Origin: Fratercula arctica
Lineage: Eukaryota; Chordata; Aves; Charadriiformes; Alcidae
Direction of reading: 5' to 3'
NCBI GenBank assembly: GCA_947846985.1
Contig: CANTUZ010000003.1
Coordinates: 97,424,704 to 97,488,703 of the forward strand
Length of the DNA stretch: 64,000 nt
A program made the position numbers and the translations under genes. Shown here piece by piece: positions 24,301-38,127 of this stretch (position 1 is the stretch's first letter; each line of letters opens with the position of its first letter). Below the pieces are notes generated by a model, which worked only from the letters and a program-made list of their open reading frames with translations, searched no databases and was not told where the DNA came from.

Positions 24301-27300
24301 AAGAGATGAAACTCTCACTGATCTCTGTGTCAGTCTTATGACCCTAGTTCTGAATATGTAAGCTGTAATGCAGTATTTTAAAGACGTTGCTGAAAAATGA
24401 AAGGAAATTAAAAATCATGGGTTTATTTTTTCACTTAAAAAGGAGAAGTCTTCTGGTTTACTTGCTGGAATAGCAGAAGATGCTGTCAGACTCCCAAGTT
24501 CTTTGTGACCAACTCAGGAGACTGTGGCTAAAATGACCACTAAGCCTGCCCTGGGGTAATGGTCATTGTTAAACCTCAGTGGGCTGAATTGATGGCAGCC
24601 ACCCAGAAGAAATTTCTCTTGTGCTTTTAAATCTCTAATGTTTTACAAGGATATGTACATTCAGGTCTTCTACATATCTCAGATCATTCTCATGGCTTCA
24701 TTTTAGTCTACATAGTAAATGTATTGTATGCATCATGTGAAATTACTGTTGGGACCTGCCACAGAAGAGGAAGAACATAGCTGACTGTGTTTAGTATGTT
24801 CCTTACACAGCACTGAATGTATGACATGGAGTCTAAGAGCCTGTGCTGATGCAGGAGCTGACCTTATCAAAGGAGAAAATAGTTTAAAAAATGTATGAAT
24901 TTCCCTAATGTTTTTATGTCAGAGCATGGGGAAAAACTTAGTTATTCCTGGAACGTGATAGTCTGTTTTGTTTTGTCATTTTTGGCCTGGTTTATTGTTG
25001 TTTTACTTCTGTTGAATAATGATGCAAGTCCTTCAATTTCAGTGGTGATCTAACTTTGCCAAAGGAATTGTGTGGATGCAAGGCACACCCATGGTTATTA
25101 TTTAAATGTTTACATTGCAGTACCACTTGGATAGGTGGGAGGTGAGGATGCATCTGTCTCCTGTGTGAAGGAAACAAAGTGCATGGGAACGTGTGGAGTG
25201 ATGGGGTAAAAAGACAATTTAAAAAGAGAAATAGGAAGATTTGGCAGATCATAATATAAATCACACTTAACAAAAATCCAGTTTTTGAACCAAGGCATCT
25301 TTCCTGAATAGAAAAAAGTAGATATGTTGTAAAATTTTCACCCTCTAACTTTACCATTTCTGTCCATTTTGACATGAAAATGGTCTGTTTTCTGTAAGCT
25401 CTGTTAGTAGATACTGTTTATCACAGGGGCTAATTGCAGAAGATAAATAGGTTGCATTAATACAAAAATTCATATACGCACCATGTGGAATGTCATTACA
25501 TGTTTCATTTGTAATTTTAAAATGTCTCTTATGAGAGGTCATGTTGCCAGTGAGGACTACCTAGCTCAAGAAGCAAAATATTCCAATTGCATGCGTTATA
25601 AATTGCAGTTGATTTCCACCCCACTGCCCCCTTTACATATTTATACACCAGCTATGCTGTTTCTGAGACCTGAGGAATCCTGTGTTTTCTATTTCGTAAC
25701 CATGAAGCTCATAAGCCACAGACAACAGCTTTGTAACATGGAAATGAATGTGAAATTCAAATACAGAGTGGTTTTGTCCTTTCAAAGCTGTTTAATGTTT
25801 GTCCTGGTTTGAGGTTAATATGCAAAAAAATTAAAAATCAGTTGACAGTTTCTGTTTTCCAATTACTGTTAAATGAACTTTTCAGTATAACTCAAAAGAT
25901 ATTTTTTTTCGATTTTTCATCCTCATTCATAATATTTAATGGAGAGTTAAAATCAAGTAACAATTGCAATATAAGACTTCTTAAAAAAAACAGGAACAAA
26001 ACAAAAAACCACAAAAACTTTCTCCACAACTACTTCTGGCATGCAGTATTAGTTGTAATTCTGCCTATTTTGTTACAGTAAGTGCCTGTTCCAAGTTCAG
26101 CCTGATACCACCAAATTAAAAGGTTGGTTGACTAGAAGATTATATAATTTCAAAAAATTATATAAATATAAGATAAAACTGTTCTCTCATAGTCTTTATT
26201 TCTTTGAAAGTGTTAATTCTTTGCCTTGTTTTTTTTCATTCATGCTGTGTGACATTTTCTGTATTTGTTTTTTATTTCTAATGCATGAACAAAAGTCTTT
26301 TGGAGTCAAATACAGGAAAAATGTAGGCATGCTTTTTAGATAGCATTCTTGTTTTTATTGCTCATTTATGTCAGTTTTCAATACCACTCACGTCTAACTC
26401 TACCAGAAAGCCTTAGAAAATGTAATAAAATTATCTGGATGGAGAGAACATTCATTGTCTTTGATGCAGCTCTTCTGGAAACTGTCTTTCTTTACCACAG
26501 CCTTTATGAGCGTCAGAAGGCAATCTTTATACAATGGGGGTTCTTCTCCTTTCCCTGGCCGGGCTCCAGAGAGGAGCCATACATTCAGATTCTTCCATGC
26601 CTCGTTGAAAGTCAGCTGAGGAAGCTTCAGTCTTCCTGCTAGGCAACAGGGAAAGGTCATTGTACTCTTTTAGGGGAAGGAATTGAACCCAGGGTTCGCA
26701 GTGCCACACATAGCTTAGTTCCTAAAGGCGGCGCTTTGTTTTATAGAACATGCACACTTTGTCTTCCCTTTATTCCCACTTTTTTTTTCTCTCCATTTTC
26801 TGCTCCTTGTTAATGTGCTCACAGAACCTGCAAGTTAGTTTGATTTTATTTAAGTAACTGTATTTGCCTCAGGCCTGTATTATCGCACTTGGGAAAACAG
26901 AGTCAGCAACATCGTTGACTTTTAGATGGACTATAAGCATGAACACGGGGTATTAAAAAAAAAAAAAAGAAAAATGGTATATCTTCTGTAAAAATAATGT
27001 AAACCTGTAAGTAGTATTTGCTAGAATACAAAGTTGTTATAAATTATTGGTTACTAAATTGTGAATTATTTCACATGTATGTCCTACTTGAATAAGTGTG
27101 TTTCATCCTCGTTATTTTGAATGTGTGATATTCTCAACTACTGTAGTTGTCATACTTACACACACGCACACCCCCGCCCTTCCTGCTGGTTGAACACCAT
27201 GTGTTTTGCTTAAGAAGAATAGAAAATAATTGCTAATGTGTCAACAGTGCATAGTATTAAGGAAGAGTGACCTCTGCTGTAATTCTTAATGCTTTCCAGA

Positions 27301-28019
27301 TTCAGGAATTTCCTAAATCCTAGCAAAACAGCTTTCTGAATGTGAGAATGTAGGAAAATCCTTTATCCTTGCTCACTGGATTATCATGAATGGGAAAGTT
27401 AGTACATGTGGTGATGCTTAACTCTTAGAGTAAAATTTTGAAAGTAATTCTGTCTGGACCTTTGCACCCAGCTGATGTTCCAGTGGTATCTTAAAATTAC
27501 CCTTACTAAATTATCAGCCCCAATAGGTTCTATGGGGAGATGAAATTGCATCTTTCTTGGGAGACTGAGGTTGAAGGAGGTGACTGGAGTATGTAGAGGT
27601 GGTAGCGTACAATCCCTGCCAATACAAATGCCGATGACTTTGTGTTGGTGGTGACTGCGATGCACGAAGGGTCTGTGTACCCTCCCTGTGTCTTTGGGCT
27701 GCTGCGCAGCAGGGCTGGGTCTGGTTTTCCTGTCCGTGCTGAGCTCTGCCTCTTCTCTCTGCAGCTCCCAGACGTGCCACTTGCAGTTAGCATAGCTGGA
27801 GCTAATTTCACATCAGCTGCCTGTGTAGTTATTCATTTTCGCTAAACAGCTGCTTATGGTTTTATCTTTTTCTATATCTATTAATTACACTGTTCCCTGT
27901 ATTGTCTCATGCAGAATAGTGCACTTAGACATGCTAAAACTGTTTAGATGAAGTGGTAGGTGTATGTGGTTCAGCCTTTCATCCATGCTTACTGGGGTGC
28001 ATCCAGCTGGGACCTGACA
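18350..28019 (+). other. Intronic DNA
   Basis: No recognised gene or interspersed repeat. A very good acceptor (CTCTGCCTCTTCTCTCTGCAG, ending 27764) opens a short frame (LPDVPLAVSIAGANF) but no convincing donor follows before its stop at 27846. Confidence 0.6.
19658..19686 (+). promoter_or_regulatory. Possible recursive splice site (AG|GTATGT)
   Basis: TTACCTTCCAG is followed directly by GTATGTTTT, with the junction between 19679 and 19680. A 3' splice site that regenerates a 5' splice site is the form of recursive (ratchet) sites used to remove very long vertebrate introns in steps. The site lies in the sense direction about 33 kb before the CH1 exon. The pyrimidine tract is modest, so it may be chance. 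Confidence 0.2.
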
Positions 28020-28384
28020 AATACCAGGCCCCAAGGGCACCACCAGCTCTGACTGTCCCTGCCCACTCCCCGGGGCTCCCCCCACCTGCTCACAGCCCAG
28101 GACCCCATGTCACCCCCCAGGGACCATCAGCCCCTGCCCCAGTGACGCCACAGCAGGGCAATTCTCCAGCTCCCCACAGCCTGGCCTGGCCCACACATGA
28201 GTCCATGTCCCAGCCCAGACTCAGCCTGCCGCCATCCCCAGGGAGGTGCCCGATGCCCAGGGCTGGGGCTGTCCTGGTGCCCCCGGGCCGCCCTGCTCCT
28301 GGCTGGGGTGGTGGGACGGGCCCTGGCTGCCAGGCCCTGCCCTGATGGACCTCCACGGGGAGCCCCCAATACCCCCAGCAGCCA
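28020..28384 (+). repeat. GC-rich dispersed repeat, copy 2 (longer)
   Basis: This is the fuller copy, about 365 bp. The 3' half (28232-28384) matches copy 1. The extra 5' part (about 28025-28200) is C-rich, with CCACTCCCCGGGGCTCCCCC and ATGTCACCCCCCAGGGACCA. Both copies appear to start near CCAGGCCC and end near CCAGCA. A 7-bp direct repeat, CCTGACA, lies at 28013-28019 and 28409-28415 and could be a target-site duplication, but a match this short is also likely by chance. It has no poly(A), no CR1 end and no clear TG...CA long-terminal-repeat ends. It may be a non-autonomous element or LTR piece. Confidence 0.85.
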
Positions 28385-31300
28385 GGTTGCTACTGGCTCA
28401 AGTTACGCCCTGACATGAAAAAAGTGGACGAAAAAATGGCAACAACAGGATCTTCTCCCCCAGATTTCTTTTCTTTGGCAAAAAGTTGAGCTGCAGCATT
28501 GTTGGACAGCCAAAGATGAATGCAGAAATGCTGCAGTAGTCACCTAGATTCCCTCTTTGTTTTGCTCAAGATGGATGTGATCATTTGAATGGTCCCTGTC
28601 CTTTCTCATGCTCCTTCCTGGCACCAAGATCAAGTAATTTCTCCTTCTTGGACTACTTCAACCACAGCAGGTTTCCATTTGTTTTAATTTCTTCTGCCAG
28701 ACATGATCTGCCTTCCAGCTGCAGTGAGACAAGGTCACTTGAACCTTTCACTCTGTTGTGGGTGGTTTGTTCAGCCCATCACTCCTGGAGCCCAAGTAGG
28801 GCCATTGCCTTGTACTCTTTTCTGCCTTGCACTGGAGATGGGGCTTGGCAGACTGCTGAATGAGCTGTGCCACGGATACTGTGTGTCAGTATGCTGCTGA
28901 TTAATTCTCCGATGGTGAGAACCAAAGGGGGCAATGACAGAAGCCTTCCCTTAATGGAAGGCTATTTTCCTGGCTAGAAAAGTTCAAGAGAACTGTGACT
29001 TGTGTTTACAAGTGCACTTAACAGAACAAAAGCTGTTGAAAAAGGCAAAGAAAATGGTGTTAACCAGTTCTGCAAGGAAGAGAGCTGGGTCTGGAGAATT
29101 TGGGTGACTTGACTGATCATAAGTTAAACTAGTTAAGCTTTTGTGGCAAAGAATGTATATAAACAAATTGGTTTGTTTATTAGTAGTAAACACTGCTGCC
29201 ACAGTCTTCAATAGTAGCATGCCTGCAGCCAGATGATGTTCTGTTGCGGTGAACTAAAATTAAGAGATGATGTTAATCTACTGTAAACACGTAAACTGTT
29301 TATAAAAAATGGGAGAACATTGGCTTTTTCAATGAGGACAAAAAGAACTTTGTGCTGCAACTAATTAAAAATTAATTAAAGGATTACTCTAAGTTCCAAC
29401 TTCATGGCTACAAAACTTAGGGTGAAGATGTGACATCTGTCTTCGGGAGCTTCTACGTTTGCTTTGGCACAGAAAGGGTGTTCTCACACACACCTCTAGG
29501 TCAGGTGGTTAAATGTGTTTTATAGGTGGAGCTGTGATGTTTAGATGCTGAACACCTCAATTACATTACATTAGCAAAGTTGCTTCTTGTATCCATTCCT
29601 TCTGCTGACGTTTATGTAACGCAGAGGAAAAGGGGCACATCCTATTTGGTTGAGGAGGGCAGTGGATGGAGAGTTTAATACAGGAACAAGAGGAAGATGA
29701 AAGTGAGAGCATAGGGATAGGAACATCAAAAGGATGGAAGCACAAAGAAGGGATGGTGATTGACTGGCAAAAAACTGAAAGGAGGAAGAGTCAGTGGGGT
29801 TGTGGTGAGCAGGAGACCAAGAATAGGACATTTAGAAGGAGGAGATGGCGGGGGGGCGGGGGGGGGGGGGAAGGGGAGAGAGAGGTGGAGGGGAAGGAGA
29901 GCCACAAAAGACCAGGTAATTGAAGACGAGGAATGAGAAGAGCTGAAGTAATGGTGGAGAAAGGGCTTTAGATAACATACCCTGGAAGTCGAGCCCAAGA
30001 ATACTTGGTCTGCGCCCAGTTCTTCTGTCCAAAAATACATTGAAACTGCAGACAGTGTGTGTCATCCTCCTTTTGTGGTTTTTCTGTGTAGAAGATAAAA
30101 GCCTTTTCATTGTCATCATTTGCTTCATCAGACAAGCAGCAGAAAGAGCAGACCCTGATCTCTTATCGGAATAGTTTAATATTTTTTTTCTTCAGTTTTA
30201 AGTTAAAAGTCTGTGCTAAAATACTATATGATTACAAGTCAAGCGCTCTGACTTGGAATGGGAATTGGTAGTATTAAAGCTGCAAATCCAAGATAAGAAT
30301 GTCAGCAAATCTTTATGGTTAGGTCTGGCCAAAAGAGTACAAGAGTGGTCCTTTAAAACAAACTAACTAGGTGTTAATAGCACTCATTAAAATTTAACTG
30401 CGGGATTTAAAGGGCTTGTCTATACATGCAGTTACAGGATTCCTTGGGTGGAGGCGTTGCCTCTGGAAGAATGGTTTATTTCCCTTGATCTTAATCCACT
30501 ATAAACTAGCTTGTCCATTCAGTTTAAACTGGAATAAGGCAATGGTGTTCATCAATTTGTGTGAGATTAGTTTAAAAATCTTTTTTTTACATTTGTCTTG
30601 TTTCTTGGTACTTCAGGATGAGATGCTCCCTCTTTTCAGTTTATTCGGTAGCTGTGAGAATTAGGCATATCACTAAAAAAGAAAAAGGGAGAGAAAAAGT
30701 AGCATTTCTGAAATTGCAAATTTAAAAAAGTTACAGCAAAGGTCCCGGATCACGGAAATCAACACTTTTGCCGGGAGCTAGTTCAGAGGAATTGTACCTG
30801 ACTTCTAGGCAGCATGGACCTTGTTAGGTGCCTTTTGAATGCACGAGGATGGGTGTATGAGCTTTCTGTCTCAGTTCCTTCCCAAACCAGTTGAGGGGTG
30901 TTTTTTTCTGTTTATGGTTCTTGCACCATAGTTACTAGGGTGATAAAATTGTATACTAAAGTTAGTATTGGAGGGAGAGGTTCTTTGGGAAAATTTTCTG
31001 GAGAAGTTTCATTCTGGAATTATATTTCTCTTCTATGATCCCATCTCATAACAACCTGGATTTTAATTTTTATTTTTTATATATATATAAAAATATTCAA
31101 GTTCTATTAAGTCTATATTAAATACAGATAAATAAAATTACATGAATATAAGTAATTTTATAAATATGTAGATGCTCTTGGGCAGACATTGTGTTGCTTC
31201 ATCTGGCTTTGCTTTCTGTATTCATAGCTGATGAACTGGGTGGTACAAGGAGAAAGTAAAAATGGAGTTGTAAGATTATTTTCATTTACTTCCTTTAACT

Positions 31301-34300
31301 TTTTCTCTGAGCGGGCTTTTGTTTAAAACAGTTCTTGCAGAAGTGTTTGCTAAAGATAAAAAAAGAAAAAAAAAATTGCAATAGCTGTCTCTTCCCGTAG
31401 TTTTTGAGTATTTAGCACAATGGAAGACAATCAGTGCCTACCACAGTATAAACAAACTAACAAAGAAATGCAATAAAATATGTTGTTATCCTTTTCCTGT
31501 GTTTCAACTTCTAACTTTCCCTTGCCCCACTTGGTTGTGTGAGGACAGAAGAGAGAAATATGGTTCATGCTGTAGTGCAAACACAGGGCCCAGTCAAGTG
31601 ATGGGGCAGATGCAGCCAAGTTCACCATGAAAGTACAGTAACAAATTGCATGTGTGATGCCTACAGGCATGGACAGAGGGTGCGCTGTCTGTAGGGAAGT
31701 GTGGGAATAACTTTGGTATCTTTGTTATTATTCCATTTCATATAAAAATACTTAAACTACCTGTTTACTTTGCTGTGTTCAGTGCGAGTTGGAGATTTTC
31801 CAGTGTATTCACAAAATACTGTAAGAACATCTAACGTGGCCACTAGCTAGTACTCTGTTGAACTGGTAGTTTCCTAAATATATACAGCTAAGGACCAGTG
31901 GGTATGTTACTGCTTTTCATTTATCATCACTTTATTTATGATTGAAGTTTCAGAATGTTTTTTTTATTTGTTTTCAAGGGGATTTATTTTGAATGTGGGT
32001 GTGTTTATATATTTATAATTTTTCTTTCTGAAGATGTCTAAGCTAGGCACTTTGAAAAGAGCTTGAGCTTCTGTTTGCTGTTGGTAACCGTGACTCATCT
32101 GTGTTATTTTTAACATTGCAAACATGAATTTATTTTTCCCAAATGATTCTGATTTTTTTTTTTTCCTATGGTTGAGTTTTTCATTTTATTAACCATAAAT
32201 CTGGCAACCTAGGTTATATATCTGTAACCCAGCAAGCTGCCTAGAACTGAGTATTTTAACAATCGCTATTGTTGTGTTGTAACTGGAGCTGTTAACGTGG
32301 GGTGACATTCTTGCCCTTGATCAGCCTGTAGGCTTTGTGCAGCTGTTCTGGGTGGGATTTGGGGAGACAAGATCCATCACACCTACAGTGCCTATGAGTC
32401 CCTGAAGACGAGGAATGTCTCTGCTGTAGACATTGTGATCTTAAAAAAAGGCATGTCCTTGAAACTCGTAGACAGAATTATGTTTGTAAACACGTCCAGA
32501 GTCCTGCTGATTTGCTTCAGGTCTTCACTGGACTGACTGAACCAAAGAATTAGACAGGCTTGGGTTCACTTCTTTTTAACTTCCCTAGGAACATTGTCAG
32601 AGCCAATCTTAAGAAATTGTTTCTTCAAAAATAATAATGTTTTTGCAGAAGCCGGAACTTCTGCTGTGTCTACCATCCTAAATAATGCTTTGCAAAATCC
32701 AGGTTTTCTGAATAAGCTTTCCCTCCCTCAATGGCAGTGTCATGTGAGTCCCTTGGGGATTTTGGAGGCAATCCTCAGCACTGCGTAATTGGTTCAAGAA
32801 AATACCCATCTGCCTGGGAGACTGGTCTCTGATCCTACCTTTCAGCTTTGTCATGATAATAAATATTGTATTTTTGCTTTTTTGTGATGGTGTACAATCT
32901 CAGTAAGCCATTAGCCTATAAATGTTTGCCTCTGCAAAGACGGTGGTGCCAGGCCTGCTTGTTAAACAGCTTTTTAATTCTTTATCTTTTTATTGTTAAT
33001 ATTCAGTAATCTGTAATTCTCTAGTCATGGAAGTGTAGTGTTTCAAAAGTCTCTTCTAGCACAAACATCCTGGATTTTCGCTTGAAAGATCTTCTGCAAG
33101 AACGGCCAGTCCTGCTCACTGGTTTGTAAGGCATGGACCACTGCTGCAGCATCTGCCCCAGTTACTCCTTGTTTCAGTTTTATATGGTCTGTGTAACTGC
33201 AAATCTAATATTCTTTCATGAGACTCACAGAAATTGATATCCCTTGTAGTAATCTAGGTGTGAGAAATACGTAGTCCCATTCTGGCACAGGGACAGTTCC
33301 AGAAGATCTCCGTGTTAGGGCTTTGCTGGACCATGTCTGTATGTGGTTCATGGAGCATCTTTGTCAAAGATAAGTTTCAGTCATGCCTTCTTCATTTTAT
33401 TTTTTTTTAAGCAGAAAATCGGACTGATTTTCTAGGGGATCATTTAATCAGGTCTGTTATTTCTCTGTAACTGTACCTTACATGAAAGAATACAAATTTC
33501 ATGCGGTTTAATTTGCTGCAGTGAGCGTAGAACAAATCTGATGGATAGAACAAGCCAGTTGTTAACAAAATCCCACTCAATTGAAAATAATTTTGTCTTC
33601 ACCCCAAGTTGTAGTCACACTGCTACTGCAGTACTGTAAAATCAAGTACTTCACATCTTGTCAGCATCTTGTGACTGGGCAGACTGTATCTTATTTCGTT
33701 ACAGTAATTTCAGACAGTAATTCATTTGATCCTTTATCTCAGGCAGTAACTATTTGAGGCTTACAAGCAGAGCTTTGGGCTCTTAGCTTGGTAATTAAAA
33801 AAACCCAAACAAACCAAAAGGTCCTCCCTTTAAAGGACCGAGAGACTTGTAGGGACTCTTAGATGGCACCTGAGCTTGCTTTTTAGTAAGGTAGTGAGAG
33901 AGCGAAACTAGACCACACCTGCTCGACCCAGTCCTCATGCTGTTAACCTTCACTCAGGTTTGCTCTTGGTTTGAGGGAGGTGGGTCTGGCTCTGCCATGG
34001 TGGGTGACTTTGTGCATCGGGCTGTCTGAGGGCTGTGTTTCCTTCCCATTTGAATGACAACAGTATAGGTCAGAAGGCAAGTCGTCTCCATAGCGGAATG
34101 CTTGGGTCAGTTTCCTTTTGCATGATTCCTGCCGTGGGTTCTTGTGGGAACCCCTTTCCTCCTCCATGGTCGTTCCTGTCACCTGGTTTCCTTTCATCAG
34201 TTCTGTCACACAGCCTCATGTGCCAGGGACCCTCCTTGACCTGGTGCTTGTCAGCGTGTAAGTTCTTCAGATCATGGGCTAACCAAGGTTCATGAAGTTT

Positions 34301-37300
34301 CATGGTTGTTCTTAGCTAGCATAAAATTTCTGCTTTTAGGATGTTAAATGTCTGTGTATAGAAACGCTGTTAATTCTATATTGTATTATTAATAAAAAGC
34401 TATTAGAACAAAATCCATTTATAGTCCAGTAATATCTGCAAAGACTAAAAATACATCTTAACTTGGACAGCAAGGCAAGTTTTGATCTGGCAACCCTGGT
34501 GGTGGTAATTAATCCCTCTGCCTGGGACGGGCAGGTGGCATGTCACTCAGCCTGCCCCCCTTACTGTCATCCTGTCTCTGTTGTGCTTGTGGTGTCTGTC
34601 TCAGAGTACATTAGACTTTTTAAGGTAGTATTTAATCTCCTTTTATAGCACAAATCTCCTATTGAGAATAGATCTTTAAAGATTTAGAGGGAGCCAGGCA
34701 AACGTGGAATAAAAGTTGTCACAGTGGATAAACTAGTAGTGATTTTTGTAATCCAGTTAGAAATCAGTCTATACCCTAATCTAGTGTTCTTCCCAGGACT
34801 TGGAGTTTTCTGAAATATTTGCATTCTAATTATGTTTTTCATTATTTCTCTCTACAAAGTAATTTTTGTTTGTAAGCTTGAAGTACATTATATATTTCAG
34901 AGTTCCAATGGAAAACCGTGATTCTAGGTGTTCTACCATATTGTTTTTCATCCTTCTCCCATGAGATTAAATGAAATACAACAAGAATTTGAATTACAGG
35001 ACTGAAGAAAATCAACTACTGCTGAAGTCAGCATATGGGTATTTTTAGTCCTGTGAGAACAGAAATTGGCTGTCAAGGTTTTAGTGAATAATTTATGTTT
35101 TGCTGAGTTGAGAATATAGAGTATGGCTTTTAAAACATGGGAGTAAGACTAACTGAAAATTGAAAATTTGGCTACAGAAATCTCTTGAAGCCTTTGGGGA
35201 TGAAAGGTTCAAAAGGCTTAATTATTTCGGAGCAAGGGGCGGTAGAACTCATAAATGAGTACAGTCGCTTCCGCAAGAGAGGTATTGTACAAGTGCACTC
35301 ACTTCATGTTATAATCGGTATGAAATCTATGTACCTTTACGCTTCTGGCTAGGGTGGCTAAATCCAAAAGAAGGACCTTTTGTGTTCTTTGGAGCAATGA
35401 TTTTGAAAAGCAAGCTTGCGTTAGCTAGTATATCAGTGCGGTTTGTGCTGGAATTTGTCAGAGTGAAAGTAGGCTGTAAAGGTGTGACAAGATACACAAA
35501 CCTTTTGAGTACTTCCAGTTCTCCACATCTGAAGGGTGCTGGAAGTCCATTCAAACTCTGGCTTCATGGATGCCCAGCTTGTGGGCACAAGCATTTCAGA
35601 TAATTGAAGCTTCTCTGCAGTTGAAAAAATGTAGTATCTGTACACATTGTGTCTGGAAACAGAATTTGATTGATTTTTGACTTTACCTTTTACTGAAAAT
35701 GTTCAAATAGCTTAGTAATTTAAGACTGACAGTAACAAAGGATATGAAATGGATAAAAAAAAATAAGTTGTACAAATTGCAAACCCAAAAGTTTGTAAAT
35801 TTAAGTGATTGAAGTTTTTTATTCCAGACTAACTTGGAGTTCAATAGTTGGAGTATCCTTTGAGTTTGTTCTGGGTTCATGAGAACAAATGGAGATATTT
35901 TAATACGAGCTAGCTGTGTAGGTGTTTTTTGTGGTTAGCGAAGAAAAGATGGTCCTGAAAGAGCTCACTTTTCACAGAATCACAGAAATTTCTCCATTGC
36001 TTATAAAGAAATCCTATTATGACTCCATCAGATGAACGCATCTACACTGCAGTTAGGTGAGATGGATCGTGCTCCTATCATTTTCATTTTTAAAATTGTC
36101 CACAGCAGAGGTATTAAGGAACAGTCTGAGGAGGGAAAAATCTTGTGTTTTTTTACACTGTATACTGGAATTAGGGATCAATTATGACCAACGATATTAA
36201 TGTAATTTTGAAGAAGGTTTTAGATACATTACTTCAGTTATTGCCGTAAGGTACAGTGCTTCAAACAAGATTCAGCATTCCCTTACTAAATTTCAGAGTG
36301 CAGAATATCAGCCTGGCACTTGCTTTTTGCAGACTCCTATGGTCACACACGAGGAGGTGATTTAAGTTGGCAGGAGGGTTATGGCCACATGTAAAACGGT
36401 ATCTCTAAGTACCAAATGTACGTTTTGCTAATCATTTTCCATTTATTTTCTTGGTTCAAAACTCCGGATCTTTCAGAAAAACAACAAAGCCCTGCAGTTA
36501 TTATTCATAGAGAAACATTATTTTAAATGTACTTTATGCCTTTTTTTTTAGTGACAGTTTTTCTGTTAGGTAGGTTACTTCAGGTTACAGATCTCCCCAC
36601 CTTTTTCTTTCAGTTACAGCAGAAATGTGGCTACTATTTTAATAACTTCCTCTTTGCAAAGAATTACTTGAGAAGAAAATTGTGAACTCTGAAGTGAAGA
36701 TGAATTTTGTCACTAACTAGTGGGGATGAGATTTATGCATGTGCTGGTTTTCTTTTTTTGTTTGTTTTTTTTTCCCCAACAGACTTTGTAACAGAGACTA
36801 CGTTTTTGCTGAATGCTGGGAGATGCCACTGCTTTTATTTCTGGACTTGTGAAAAAGATCTTGTTCATGATACAGCTCAAAAAGTGTTTATGCTTTAAAA
36901 AACATAGGTAATAAAAGAGCCAAAAAGCTCTCAAAGCTTCTCAAAAAGCTTTCATTAATAAATGGACTTCCTCAGGCTCACATAAACCTGTTCTGAAATG
37001 TTTGCATTTAATCTGAATAGTAGCAGCAGGCGTTAGAGAATTCACATGGCTCCATTTATAAGACACCAGAGAACCCACAGGTGGGGCCATAAGAGGGGAG
37101 AAAGGAAGCGTCTTGCTCCCTTCTCACTGCCCTGCCTGTAGGAGAAGCATCAAGTGAATCTTGCACTTTCTCAGACCAAAATCAATCAACTTACAGGAAA
37201 CCAGCTGTCCTTGGTTTCACTGATCATGAAAGCACATACTAGTTTTGTGCAATTTCTAAAAGTAGGGTTAGACTGCCTGGGCAGGGAAGCTGCCATGCTT

Positions 37301-38127
37301 TTCTGTCTCGCTTAGAAGCTCCTACCTCTTGTTTGAGAACCCCAAATGTTTTCCAGATGGTTCTTTGACCCTTACAGCAGGGTTAGTTGTGAGCAGTGTC
37401 ACTGAGCAAGAGTTCTTTGTGGAAGGAAGTTGAGAAGTGCCAGTACAAAAGTGTCACTTGGACTGACACCAGGGACATTCACTGGTATGCAGCTGTAGAC
37501 TGAACCATAATAAAAGTGTTGCTTGTTCTAAGGAAGCACCACCTTGACTTCATCACTGGCAGTAGAAATTATTCCAGTTAAGGAGCTTTGGTGAAGCAGA
37601 GCGATGCTTTTAGCAGATGCTTCACCTGTAACTGTTCTGTTCTGGAATGTGCCAGGGTTCAGGTTTCTGCTCATGATATGCCTTCCTCTTTAAACCCAAG
37701 ACAATAAGAACAATTGCACAATATGCTCCTATTCATTATCTTTTTGTTTAAAGAATTAAATATTTTAAATAATATATTTAAATAATATACATGGAAAATC
37801 CAGCATTTAGCTGTGATTTTATTTGTGACTGCTTTGTTGAATGCTAGGGAATGTTTTGGCATGTTCCGAGCTTTGTATTCACTTTCCAGAAGTCCTCTCC
37901 TTCTTTGACCTCTGTGACTACTCTGAAGCAATTAACTGCAGTCCTCTTCCTCCTGTGCTTTTTCTCTCTCTTTGGTTGTTCCAGTGGCTTTTCCGTGAAG
38001 GAAGTCCTCCTTGTTCTTTTCCTTACTCCTTTGAGGTTGTGATGGCTCCTTGCTGGCCTTATCTTCCATTCAGTGTTTCTGGGCAGTCTCTTGATCCATC
38101 TTCGTGACTTCATCTGTCTTCATCACT
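28385..38127 (+). other. Intronic DNA
   Basis: Holds the purine tract at 29650 and a short TA run near 31079. The minus strand at 37844-38113 is purine-rich and gives Lys/Arg/Glu-rich readings in more than one frame, so no gene is called. Confidence 0.6.
29650..29912. other. Purine-rich tract with long G runs
   Basis: Some 260 bp are strongly biased to A and G on the plus strand. At 29850-29874 lie G7-C-G13-AA-G4, a quadruplex-type core. Open frames here read Glu/Arg/Gly/Lys on the plus strand and Pro/Ser/Phe on the minus strand purely through composition. Such tracts can form triplex or quadruplex DNA and cause assembly gaps. Confidence 0.8.

Noticed and set aside
26400..26660. Minus-strand frame with a protein-like reading
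   Set aside because: No splice sites, homologue or conservation evidence could be given, and it overlaps an equally open plus-strand frame.
27642..27845. Frame crossing a very strong acceptor ending at 27764
   Set aside because: No usable donor follows before the stop, and its downstream sequence fits neither the DST frame nor any known last exon.
28090..28369. Overlapping open frames on both strands of the GC-rich repeat
   Set aside because: Stop codons are rare in GC-rich DNA. The two repeat copies differ by a frame-shifting indel, so no frame is conserved between them.
35973..35987. CACAGAATCACAGAA, resembling the reversed tail of a minus-strand CR1
   Set aside because: Only about 15 bases fit and the expected CR1 3' UTR does not follow.
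37844..38113. Minus-strand Lys/Arg/Glu-rich frames that look protein-like
   Set aside because: The minus strand is purine-rich, so every frame gives such residues. A second frame reads similarly well but is broken by stops. No family was recognised.
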